Source: an uncultured Olsenella sp. (GTDB lineage: Bacteria; Actinomycetota; Coriobacteriia; Coriobacteriales; Atopobiaceae). From it: a stretch of 51,706 bases of DNA. The position numbers were made by a program, and so were the translations under genes. The stretch covers positions 1-51,706 of the forward strand of contig OMVS01000006.1 of the NCBI GenBank assembly GCA_900314575.1, in the 5' to 3' direction. Within the stretch, counting starts at the first letter, position 1. Every line of letters starts with the position of its first letter. Below the pieces are notes generated by a model that searched no databases, was not told where the DNA came from, and was given only the letters and a program-made list of their open reading frames with translations. Positions 1 to 7,585 of this stretch are shown piece by piece.

Positions 1-1586
1 TCCCACTCAATCGTCGCAGGTGGCTTGGGAGTGACGTCGTACACCACGCGGTTCACGCCGTCGACCTCGTCCACGATGCGGCTGGAGATGCGGCCGATCA
101 CGTCGTAGGGAAGCTTCGCCCAGTCGGCGGTCATGGCGTCGGAAGACTCCACCGCGCGCACGATAACCGGGCGCTGGTAGGTGCGCTCGTCGCCCATGAC
201 GCCCACGGACCTGATGTCGGGCAGCACGGCGAAGTACTGCCAGCAGGCGTGCTCGGAGTTGCGGTCGCCCGTCTCCTCGAAGAGCCGCTGGTTGTACGCG
301 TCGAGCTCCTCGCGCACGACGGCGTCGGCCTCCTTCAGGATCGCGAGCTTCTCGGGCGTGACCTCGCCGATGATGCGGATGGCCAGGCCGGGGCCGGGGA
401 ACGGCTGGCGCCATACGAGCTTGTCCGGCAGGCCGAGCGCGATGCCCAGCTCGCGGACCTCGTCTTTGAAGAAGTGGTCGAGCGGCTCGATGAGGTCGAA
501 GTGCACGCCGTCGGGGAACGGGATGAGGTTGTGGTGGCTCTTGATGGTCGAGGCCTTGCCGCCCGTCTTGCGCGCGCCGGACTCGATGATGTCGGGGTAG
601 ATGGTGCCCTGCGCCAGGTACTCGATGCCGTCGAGCTCCTGCGCGACCGAGAAGAACTCCTTCCAGAACTGCGTGCCGATCAGGCGGCGCTTCTGCTCGG
701 GGTCGCTGACGCCGGCGAGCATCCGGGAGTAGCGCTCCTCCGCGTGCACGTGGATCAGGGGCACGTTGAACTGCTTACGGAAGACCTCCTCGACCATCTC
801 CGGCTCGCCCTTGCGCAGCATGCCATGGTTCACGAAGACGCAGATCAGCTGGTCGCCGATTGCGCGATGCACGAGCGCGGCCGTGACGGAGGAGTCCACG
901 CCGCCAGACAGCGCGAGGATGACCTTCTTCTCGCCCACCTGCTCGCGGATTTCCGCGACCTTCTCGTCGATGATGTTGTCCATGGTCCAGTCGGGCTCAA
1001 GCCCGCACACGCCGAACAGGAAGTTCTGCAGGATCTTGCGGCCGCACTCGGTGTGGCGCACCTCGGGGTGGAACTGCGTGGCGAAGAGGTTGCGGCTCGC
1101 GTCCTCCATGGAGGCGACGGGGCAGGTCTGCGTGGTCGAGGTGACCGAGAAGCCCGCCGGCACCGAGCTCACCGCGTCGCGGTGGCTCATCCACACGGTC
1201 TGCTCCGCGGGCGTGCCGTCCAAGATGCGGCTCTCGCCCTGGCGCGCGAGGCGGGCCGGGCCGTACTCGCCCTTCTCGGTGTGGCCGACCTCGCCGCCGA
1301 GCTTGACGGCCATGATCTGCTGGCCGTAGCAGAAGCCCAGGACCGGCACGCCGAGCTCGAAGACGCCCGCGTCCATGTCGGGCGCGTCGTCGGCGTACAC
1401 CGAGGCGGGCCCGCCGGAGAGGATCACCGCGGACGGCCCCTTCTTCGCGAGCTCGGCCGCGGGGATGTCGCAGGGGAAGATCTCGGAGTAGACGTGCAGG
1501 TCACGCACCCTGCGGGCGATGAGCTGCCCATACTGGGCGCCGAAATCCAGAACCGCGACAAACTGGCCGGGCGTTCTCGTCTGCAT
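1..1586 (-). CDS. guaA: GMP synthase (glutamine-hydrolysing), 3' end just outside the window
   Basis: This enzyme converts XMP to GMP with ATP and glutamine, the last step of guanine nucleotide synthesis. The protein starts MQTRTPGQFVAVLDFG. It has a class I glutamine amidotransferase domain with the nucleophile elbow GFCYGQQ (Cys86), then an ATP-pyrophosphatase domain with the PP-loop SGGVDSS, and ends in the family-typical PPATIEW. Only the last base of a Glu codon and the stop are missing, so the protein is about 529 residues, close to the usual 525. The ATG at 1586 follows GGAGG by 4 bases; another ATG four bases further upstream is out of frame. The gene diverges from the LCP gene at 1791, and the AT-richer 1600-1665 stretch between them probably holds its promoter. 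Confidence 0.97.
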   Translation of the reverse strand, partial: MQTRTPGQFVAVLDFGAQYGQLIARRVRDLHVYSEIFPCDIPAAELAKKGPSAVILSGGPASVYADDAPDMDAGVFELGVPVLGFCYGQQIMAVKLGGEVGHTEKGEYGPARLARQGESRILDGTPAEQTVWMSHRDAVSSVPAGFSVTSTTQTCPVASMEDASRNLFATQFHPEVRHTECGRKILQNFLFGVCGLEPDWTMDNIIDEKVAEIREQVGEKKVILALSGGVDSSVTAALVHRAIGDQLICVFVNHGMLRKGEPEMVEEVFRKQFNVPLIHVHAEERYSRMLAGVSDPEQKRRLIGTQFWKEFFSVAQELDGIEYLAQGTIYPDIIESGARKTGGKASTIKSHHNLIPFPDGVHFDLIEPLDHFFKDEVRELGIALGLPDKLVWRQPFPGPGLAIRIIGEVTPEKLAILKEADAVVREELDAYNQRLFEETGDRNSEHACWQYFAVLPDIRSVGVMGDERTYQRPVIVRAVESSDAMTADWAKLPYDVIGRISSRIVDEVDGVNRVVYDVTPKPPATIEW

Positions 1587-1790
1587 GCATCCTCCAATTG
1601 TGTGGTTTCTCACAAAACCGCAGTTAGGTGTATCATTCGTCTGTATCGACACTAATCATAAGCCTCCCGCGTTGGCAAGCCTTGGCAATCCGCTGCATGA
1701 AATCGGCGCGGGAATGTCCCCAGGGGAGTGCCCCTCAGTCTATCAAGACGATGCGTCCCAAGGGGACACACTCACACGATCGGAGACCCC

Positions 1791-3668
1791 GTGTCCGAAT
1801 TCGATGGCTACGACACGCCCAGGGAGAACGGCTCCGAGGCAGACGACACGTTCCCCCAGCCCGGCGCTCGCAGGGGCCCGGGCGCCCACTTCCGTACGAG
1901 CACGGGGGCCAGCGGTTCCGGCGCTCAGGGCGCGCCGGCCCACGCCAAGCACGCGACGCACGCGCAGCAGCCTGGCGGCGCAGCCGACGATACGCCCGCG
2001 TGGCAGGCGGCCTTCTCGCACGCGGACCCCGACTCCACGGCGGTGTACCTGGAGGCGGCGAAGCACCGCGCATCGCACGCGGCGCACGCGGACGCCGCCG
2101 CCGAGGCGGACATCGACAGGATCATGTCCGACATGGGTGACGGCGCGGACTCCCCCGTCTTCCCCGATGCCTCTGCTTCTCCCGCCACGCCTGACTCGGC
2201 CGGAGCAGCGGACGGTGCGCCCGACGGTGCCGACGCGACGGGCGACTACGAGGACGACGAGCCGACCGCGGTCCTGGACGGCGACGACATCGCCGCACGC
2301 GCCGCCTCGGACACGGGCACCACGGCCGACGGCGCCCTCGGCGCTGCCGACGCGGCTGGCTCCCCCGCCGGCTTCAAGCCGCTCGCACAGGTGGGCGAGG
2401 GCACCCGCAACGCCAAGGACGCCCCCAAGGAAAAGCCGAACCCCTACGACCTCGACCCCACCGGCAAGAAGGCCAAGCGCAAGCACCGCGTCCTTATCGG
2501 CGTACTGATCGGAATCGCAATCGTGCTCCTGGCGGGCGTCGGCGCAGTCGCCGCATACGTGCACAACATCAACACCAAGCTCACCAAGAACGTGGACAAG
2601 AGCCTCATCTCCGAGCTCACCACCACCGAGCCCGGAGACCCCTTCTACATGCTTCTGCTGGGCACGGACCGCGACGAGGAGCGCGCGGAGAGCTCCGAGT
2701 ACGGCTCGGATGACAGCGCCTACCGCTCCGACTCGATCATGCTCGTGCGCATCGACCCGAAGAACGTCAAGGTGACCATGGTCTCGATTCACCGAGACAC
2801 CCTCGTCGACCTCGGCGAGCACGGACAGCAGAAGATCAACGCCGCCTACTCGATCGGCGGGGCGTCATACGCCACGCAGGTGGTGTCCGAGTTCGCCGGC
2901 GTCGACATCTCGCACTACGCCGAGGCCAACCTCGACTCGTTCGCCTCGGTCGTAGACCAGGTCGGCGGCGTCACCGTCAACCTCCCCACGCCGGTCCACG
3001 ACCCCAACTACACCGGGCTCGAGCTCGAGGCGGGCGAGCAGACGCTCGACGGCCACACGGCAGCCCTCCTGTGCCGCTGCCGCCACGGCTACGACGCATA
3101 CGGCGACGGCGACCTGTACCGCGCCGCCAACCAGCGCATGGTGATCGCCGCGGTCGTGCAGAAGGTCCTGCAGAGCGACCCCGCGACCATCGCGAGCACC
3201 ATCACCACCATGGCCGACAGCGTCACGACCGACATGACCGTCGCGGACATCCTCGACCTGGCGAACCAGATGAAGACGCTCAACGTCGACACCGACATCA
3301 TGACCGGCATGGAGCCCACGACCTCGAGCTACTTCAACTCCACCTGGTACGAGATCTGCAACGTGAGCTCCTGGCAGAAGATGATGGCCCGCGTCGACCA
3401 GGGGCTGTCGCCCTACGAGGACAACTCCCAGGACGCCACGGTCGGCGTGGCCGGCTCCATCGGCAATGGCAGCGACCAGGACGATACGAGCGAGGACTTG
3501 ACCTCCAGCGATGCTAGCGCGGACGACTCCGAGACCACCACGACGGAGGTGACCTCGACGGCCGGCGCCAACGCCGTGGAGCCCACGGGCTCCGGGTCGA
3601 GCTCCTCCGGATCCGGGTCGAGCTCCTCCGGCTCCGGCTCGAGCTCCTCCGGCAGCCGACGTCAGTAG
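1791..3668 (+). CDS. LCP family (LytR-CpsA-Psr) cell-wall glycopolymer ligase with long cytoplasmic tail
   Basis: LCP proteins transfer lipid-linked glycopolymers onto peptidoglycan on the outer face of the membrane. I place the start at the GTG at 1791, preceded by GGAG, because the more upstream frame is not protein-like; this gives 625 residues. Residues 1-232 are a hydrophilic Ala/Asp-rich tail, 233-256 form a single membrane helix, and about 284-440 form the LCP domain. The domain shows FYMLLLGTD, RSDSIMLVRID, VSIHRDT and the Arg-rich CRCRHGYDAYGDGD...RAANQR stretch. A Ser/Gly tail closes the protein. Orientation is N-in, domain outside. The cytoplasmic tail is much longer than usual for the family. 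A hairpin terminator follows at 3781. The exact glycopolymer substrate cannot be read from sequence. Confidence 0.92.
   Translation: MSEFDGYDTPRENGSEADDTFPQPGARRGPGAHFRTSTGASGSGAQGAPAHAKHATHAQQPGGAADDTPAWQAAFSHADPDSTAVYLEAAKHRASHAAHADAAAEADIDRIMSDMGDGADSPVFPDASASPATPDSAGAADGAPDGADATGDYEDDEPTAVLDGDDIAARAASDTGTTADGALGAADAAGSPAGFKPLAQVGEGTRNAKDAPKEKPNPYDLDPTGKKAKRKHRVLIGVLIGIAIVLLAGVGAVAAYVHNINTKLTKNVDKSLISELTTTEPGDPFYMLLLGTDRDEERAESSEYGSDDSAYRSDSIMLVRIDPKNVKVTMVSIHRDTLVDLGEHGQQKINAAYSIGGASYATQVVSEFAGVDISHYAEANLDSFASVVDQVGGVTVNLPTPVHDPNYTGLELEAGEQTLDGHTAALLCRCRHGYDAYGDGDLYRAANQRMVIAAVVQKVLQSDPATIASTITTMADSVTTDMTVADILDLANQMKTLNVDTDIMTGMEPTTSSYFNSTWYEICNVSSWQKMMARVDQGLSPYEDNSQDATVGVAGSIGNGSDQDDTSEDLTSSDASADDSETTTTEVTSTAGANAVEPTGSGSSSSGSGSSSSGSGSSSSGSRRQ
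3591..3653 (+). repeat. three 21-bp tandem repeats encoding SGSSSSG
   Basis: Three consecutive in-frame 21-bp units begin at 3591, 3612 and 3633. Each encodes the heptad SGSSSSG, and they differ from one another at one or two bases. They form the extracytoplasmic C-terminal linker of the first LCP protein. Unit number could change by slippage without breaking the frame. Confidence 0.85.
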
Positions 3669-3780
3669 CCGGCGTCGCAGCTGCGCCCGACCCGCAGCGA
3701 GCTGGCGTCGCCGCGCGAGGGCAACGGGAGCGAAGCGGAATCGGCACCACCGCGCGAGGAACGACAGAGCACTTGGCATC

Positions 3781-3813
3781 AGCGAGGCCCGCCATAGGCG
3801 GGCCTCGCTCTTT
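3781..3813 (+). terminator. Rho-independent terminator after first LCP gene
   Basis: A perfect 13-bp stem (3781-3793 with 3797-3809) with an ATA loop is followed by CTTT. It lies about 110 bases after the stop of the first LCP gene and separates it from the second. Confidence 0.8.
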
Positions 3814-3919
3814 GTGGACTTCCGGGAGAAGGACCCCGCCCATCCCGCAGCCACTAAACTAGATGAACTGCAACTGCCGCCGCGCCGCCTTGGCGCAGAG
3901 AGTAACCCGAGGAGTCCGC

Positions 3920-5449
3920 TTGCTTCGCCGCAAAGACAAAGACCAGGGTACGCAGCCTTCCAGCGAGCCCACGCCCGTGCCGCACTACACGGCGCGCGTC
4001 CTCTCCAGGGAGAGCTCCTCCGAGAGGTACGCCAAGAAGCGGCGCGAGCGCTCCCGGCACCACGGCCTCAAGGTCGCGCTTCTCACCGCCCTCGCGGTCG
4101 TCCTAGCCGCCGTCCTGGGCGTCGGCGGCTACCTGTACAGCCTCGGGTACCGCATCGGCACGAACGACCAGGATCTTCTCGCCAGCCTCTCCTCCACCTC
4201 CTACGACCAGCCCTTCTACATGCTGCTGATGGGCGTGGACACTGGCGAGGAGCGCCTCGCGGAGGGCGACACGGGGCGCTCGGACTCGATGATGCTCGTT
4301 CGGATCGACCCCGTGAACGTGAAGGTCACGATGGTCTCGCTGCATCGCGACACGCTGGTGAGCATCGAGGGGCACGGTGAGGGGAAGCTGAACTCGGCCT
4401 ATGCCTACGGTGGCAGGAGCCTTGCGGTCAAGACGGTGAACAAGCTTTCGGGCGTCGACATCTCGCACTACGCCGAGGTGGACTTCGACTCGTTCACCAG
4501 CATTGTGGACTCGATTGGCGGCATCACGGTCAACCTCCCCACCGACGTCTACGACCCCGATTACACGGGCCTCGACCTCAAGGCGGGCGAGCAGACCCTC
4601 GACGGCAACACGGCGCTGCTGCTGTGCCGCTGCCGGCACGCCTACGACGCGTACGGTGACGGCGACACCTACCGCGCGGCCAACCAGCGCATGGTGATCG
4701 CCGCCATCGTGAAGAAGGTGCTCGCGAGCGACGCCGCCACCAAGATAGGCGCCATCTCCTCCATGGCCGACAGCATCACCACCGACATGTCGCTCGGCGA
4801 TATCTTCGGCCTCGCGAACCAGATGAAGGGCATCGACTTCGACGAGGACGTCTACACCGCCATGACCCCGACGGAGGGCTTCTACTACAACGGCGCGTGG
4901 TACGAGAAGCTCGACACGACCGCCTGGAAGACGCTCATGCAGCGCGTGGACGAGGGGCTGCCGCCGTACGAGGACAGCAGCCAGGACAAGACGCGTGGCG
5001 TCGCCGGCTCGGTCTCGGACGCCGAGGCTGGCTCGGGGTCAGGCGACGGCACGTCGCAGTCCGAGTCGTCGGATGGCGGCTCAACGGGCTCCACGGGCGG
5101 CGCCTCGGGCGCCTCCGCGGGCGGCTCTTCGGACAACGCGACGGACAACGCGACGGGCTCCGGCACCGTGATGGTGCTCAACGGTGCGGGCGCCCCCGGG
5201 CTGGGAACCTCCGTCGCGAACCGCCTCTCCGCGCTCGGCTACGACACGCAGTCGCGGAACGCGGCGAGCTTCAGCTACACGAAGACCGAGGTCTACTACA
5301 ACGGGGCCGACAACAAGCAGCGTGCGGAGGCCATCGCCAGCTCGCTCGGCAACGGAATCACCGTTACCGCGAACGACGGGTCGGTCACCACCTCGACTGA
5401 CGTCGTGGTGGTTGTCGGAGAGGCTCAGGCAGACCTGGCCGACCGATAG
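3920..5449 (+). CDS. LCP family cell-wall ligase with LytR_C domain
   Basis: This is a second LCP glycopolymer-peptidoglycan ligase, a tandem paralogue of the preceding gene. I chose the TTG at 3920 because GAGGAG lies 5 bases upstream; the ATG at 3863 has no such signal. The product is 509 residues. A short basic cytoplasmic segment precedes a membrane helix at about 51-73. The LCP domain at about 98-260 contains FYMLLMGVD, RSDSMMLVRID, VSLHRDT and CRCRHAYDAYGDGD. A Gly/Ser-rich linker leads to a C-terminal LytR_C-type domain at roughly 425-500, which includes VMVLNGAGAPGLG. The first paralogue lacks that last domain, so the two probably differ in how they bind the wall. A weak TAAACT near 3855 could be the -10 of its own promoter. 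Confidence 0.92.
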   Translation: MLRRKDKDQGTQPSSEPTPVPHYTARVLSRESSSERYAKKRRERSRHHGLKVALLTALAVVLAAVLGVGGYLYSLGYRIGTNDQDLLASLSSTSYDQPFYMLLMGVDTGEERLAEGDTGRSDSMMLVRIDPVNVKVTMVSLHRDTLVSIEGHGEGKLNSAYAYGGRSLAVKTVNKLSGVDISHYAEVDFDSFTSIVDSIGGITVNLPTDVYDPDYTGLDLKAGEQTLDGNTALLLCRCRHAYDAYGDGDTYRAANQRMVIAAIVKKVLASDAATKIGAISSMADSITTDMSLGDIFGLANQMKGIDFDEDVYTAMTPTEGFYYNGAWYEKLDTTAWKTLMQRVDEGLPPYEDSSQDKTRGVAGSVSDAEAGSGSGDGTSQSESSDGGSTGSTGGASGASAGGSSDNATDNATGSGTVMVLNGAGAPGLGTSVANRLSALGYDTQSRNAASFSYTKTEVYYNGADNKQRAEAIASSLGNGITVTANDGSVTTSTDVVVVVGEAQADLADR

Positions 5450-5514
5450 GGACTCGACGCAAGCCGTCGCAAGTAGTGGCTGGCCCGCGCGGCACCTCCG
5501 TCTCGCGCTTGGCT

Positions 5515-5579
5515 CAAGGTGAGGAACCGGTCGTTTTTCTCGGTCTGAGACGCCTGGTTTCGAACGCTTTCTCACCTTG
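5515..5579. repeat. 65-bp inverted-repeat element, copy A
   Basis: Two 19-nt arms in inverted orientation (5515-5533 and 5561-5579) match at 16 of 19 positions and enclose 27 unrelated bases. All four arms of copies A and B fit CAAG-K-TGAG-R-A-W-B-CG-K-TCG, with 14 invariant positions. Copy B at 7207 has exactly the same length. No T-tract follows, so simple intrinsic termination is not an obvious role. Confidence 0.8.
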
Positions 5580-5806
5580 GGCGATCCCTTAATCAAGGAC
5601 GCCTAGGACAGCCTGGTCACTGCGGCACCAGGCCGGGCCCCGGGCCATACCTGCCGCCGAGTCGCCGGGCCGTCCCGAACGGCCCGTGCCTTGGGCCGCG
5701 ACCATGCCGATGGCTCGAATGACCGGCGGACACGAGGGTCGCCGCAATCGAGCGCGTCGGACTGGAATCGGATGCGTCGGACGCGCGTCGCTGAGCTAGC
5801 TTTGTT

Positions 5807-5820
5807 CGAACATCCGTTCG
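5807..5820. promoter_or_regulatory. candidate LexA (SOS) box
   Basis: The sequence CGAACATCCGTTCG is a perfect dyad of the Gram-positive/actinobacterial type CGAAC-N4-GTTCG. It lies 82 bases before the start codon at 5903. A possible -35 (TTGTTC, 5802) and a poor -10 (TAAGAC, 5825) flank it, so a bound repressor would cover the promoter. That LexA binds here is inferred from the consensus only. Confidence 0.6.
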
Positions 5821-5902
5821 CCGATAAGACTCCGCCCCTCCCCTCTCAGCCCATCATCTGGCGTATTCTTCTGTCCACTTTCCTCTTGGCAGGAGGTGGT
5901 AC

Positions 5903-6943
5903 ATGAGCACGCGGGGCCTAGCGATGCAGCGCCTCAGCCAGGCCTTCCACGGAGGCAAATGCCTTCATGCCAAGACCGACGCCGAACGGCAGAGCCTGCG
6001 TCGCCTGGTCAGAAACGGGCTCGTCTGCTCGCCTTCACGCGGTCTGTTCGTCCGCGCCGAGGACTGGAGGTCCCTAAACTCGCGCGCGCGTGCGCTCATG
6101 ATCATCCGCTCGATGTCTGCCATGCATCCGGACTGGGTGTTCTGCGACGTGAGCGCCGCGGTCGTTCATGGTCTCGCCGTGTCGTTCCATCTGCTCGGAC
6201 AGGTCCATATCGCCGTGCCCAAGTCACGCCATGGGAGAAGCACCACCAAGGTCATCCGTCATTCGACCGGAAGCTGCCCCGTCGTGCAGGTCGGCGGCAT
6301 CAAGGTCACATCGCTCCCGCGCACGGTTCTCGACTGCCTGCGCGGGAGAAGCTTCGCCGAGGGGCTCGTCATCGCTGACTCCGCCCTCCGTATGAGCGGC
6401 GCCACCGCCACATCCTTCGAGGGGACCCTCAGGCGACTCGGCAGGGGCCTGCACGGCATTCGACACGCTCTCTCGACCTTGTCGCACGCAGACCCGAGAA
6501 GCGAGAGCGGGGGCGAGTCGTTGGCCCGTGCGCTCATGATAGAATTCGGGTTTCGTCTGCCTGAGCTCCAGGTAACCGTGCGGAGCACCCTAGGCGACGG
6601 CCATTTCTATCGGCCTGACTTCATGTGGAGGCTGCCAAGCGGAATCGTATACGGAGAGTTCGACGGAAGGGAGAAGTACGTCGATCCCGCCATGACGCAC
6701 GGAGCGAGCGCCGCCAGCGTGATGGCCGACGAGCGGCTTCGGGAGTCACGCCTCAGCGCGACGGGTCGCGTTATGCGGTTCTGCTATGCGGACCTGCGCT
6801 CCCCTGCGCGGTTGGCAAGATTGCTTGATGGCTTTGGCATTCCTCGTGACAGAAGGCCCGTCTCGCTCGACTTGCGACCGAGTTCGCGACGCGGAAGGCC
6901 GACCACACGGCAGTCTACGCGGCGGGCCGCCATCACGGCGTGA
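5903..6943 (+). CDS. AbiEi-like N-terminus fused to DUF559/Vsr-like nuclease-fold domain
   Basis: The product has 346 residues; the ATG at 5903 follows a strong AGGAGGTGGT. Residues 1-55 resemble an AbiEi-type winged helix (LRRLVRNGLV...SRGLFV), and 75-165 follow the AbiEi-family pattern (SAAVVHGLAV, VHIAVPK, VTSLPRTVLDCLR). The C-terminal part (about 197-310) matches the DUF559/very-short-patch-repair-like PD-(D/E)xK pattern: SESGGES (Glu205), RPDF (Asp239), GEFDGREKY (Glu252, Asp254, Lys258) and VMRFCYADL. It may therefore bind and cut DNA, but no activity is shown. No AbiEii-type toxin gene lies on either side, so a classic AbiE toxin-antitoxin pair is unlikely. Base composition is less GC-rich than its neighbours, and it ends in TGA, a minority stop here. 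A LexA-type box precedes it and 65-bp palindromes flank it on both sides. Confidence 0.75.
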   Translation: MSTRGLAMQRLSQAFHGGKCLHAKTDAERQSLRRLVRNGLVCSPSRGLFVRAEDWRSLNSRARALMIIRSMSAMHPDWVFCDVSAAVVHGLAVSFHLLGQVHIAVPKSRHGRSTTKVIRHSTGSCPVVQVGGIKVTSLPRTVLDCLRGRSFAEGLVIADSALRMSGATATSFEGTLRRLGRGLHGIRHALSTLSHADPRSESGGESLARALMIEFGFRLPELQVTVRSTLGDGHFYRPDFMWRLPSGIVYGEFDGREKYVDPAMTHGASAASVMADERLRESRLSATGRVMRFCYADLRSPARLARLLDGFGIPRDRRPVSLDLRPSSRRGRPTTRQSTRRAAITA

Positions 6944-7571
6944 CATCCCTCGCATCCCAGTGTCGACTGGGGCCATGCCGAGCAGAGCACCCCACATCCA
7001 CAAGCCACACGATTCCCCAGTGGCGCGCGTAGCGCCGGCGCCATGCTGCGTCGGGGCGTTCTCCGCACCGGCGGTCCCGTCTAGCTCGGCAGCGCCCTCT
7101 AGCCCGGCGACGAGCATCTCGTAGTCCGCCCTCAGCAGCGTTTCACGTCGGAGGTACCGGAGACGCTGGACACGCCCCCCGGCCCTGACACCTGCCTGCT
7201 TACATCCAAGTTGAGAATCCGGTCGGATTCTCCTGTCCATTTGTCGCAGATACGACCGAATTCTCACCTTGGATTCCCGCGCCACGCCGGATGGCCTATC
7301 GTCTCACTCGAGCCATCCATTCTCATCCTACCCATCTAGGCCCAGACGAGCGGGCGCAGAACGGCAACGAGCCCGACCAGCACGGGAGAAGATCCCGCGC
7401 CAGCCGGGCCCATCTATCTGGACGCCCGCGGCACCACTGGGGTACCAGCCGAATCCGCCCGCCTGGACGCCCGCGGCACCACCGCAGCGCCCATGGCGCC
7501 ACCGCAGCGCCAGCCGGGCGCGCCGCCGGAGGCTTCGGCATCGCCCGGAGCGTCAGCCGACGTCGGTGCGC
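6944..7571. other. 628-bp region without an intact gene
   Basis: It contains a 6-bp hairpin just after the preceding gene (CCCAGT with ACTGGG, 6956-6971), palindrome copy B at 7207-7271, and a proline-rich coding relic from about 7385 onward. Between 6975 and 7200 I see no convincing feature. Confidence 0.6.
7207..7271. repeat. 65-bp inverted-repeat element, copy B
   Basis: The arms (7207-7225 and 7253-7271) are inverted copies matching at 17 of 19 positions and share the copy A consensus. The identity reaches ATCC outside both arms. The left arm also contains a separate perfect 8-bp hairpin, GAGAATCC with GGATTCTC, around GGTC at 7213-7232. Aligned without gaps, A and B agree at 41 of 65 positions. 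Identity is concentrated in the arms and nearly absent in the middle. Confidence 0.8.
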
Positions 7572-7585
7572 CTACTTGCTGCTGA
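7385..7585 (+). pseudogene. relic of a Pro/Ala-rich coding sequence, probably frameshifted
   Basis: A plus-strand frame reads PSIWTPAAPLGYQPNPP followed by AWTPAAPPQ. Near 7490 the proline-rich reading continues in another frame (APMAPPQRQPGAPPEA) and ends at a TGA at 7583. A 20-bp direct repeat (7418-7437 and 7463-7482) lies 45 bases apart, an in-frame multiple of three. No start codon or domain is recognisable. The 3' end overlaps the end of the convergent lipoprotein gene by 14 bases. This could also be chance coding potential in GC-rich DNA. Confidence 0.25.

Larger units (their letters stand above)
5450..5902. other. 453-bp intergenic region with palindrome, hairpin and LexA-type box
   Basis: I see no gene in this stretch. 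It holds the 65-bp inverted-repeat element at 5515, an 8-bp GC hairpin (CGGGCCGT with ACGGCCCG, 5666-5686) without a T-tract, and the promoter area of the next gene with a LexA-type box at 5807. Confidence 0.7.

Noticed and set aside
249-1655. Long plus-strand open frame across the guaA region
   Set aside because: Low-complexity Arg/Leu/Val-rich antisense reading of a confident GMP synthase gene; typical GC-rich shadow.
5903-6943. A complete AbiE type IV toxin-antitoxin operon
   Set aside because: No AbiEii nucleotidyltransferase toxin gene lies upstream or downstream, and the C-terminus is nuclease-like.
6746-7285. Minus-strand open frame of 179 residues covering the end of the nuclease-like gene and palindrome B
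   Set aside because: It runs through the inverted repeats and antisense coding DNA and shows no domain. A short stretch looks protein-like, but not enough to call a gene.
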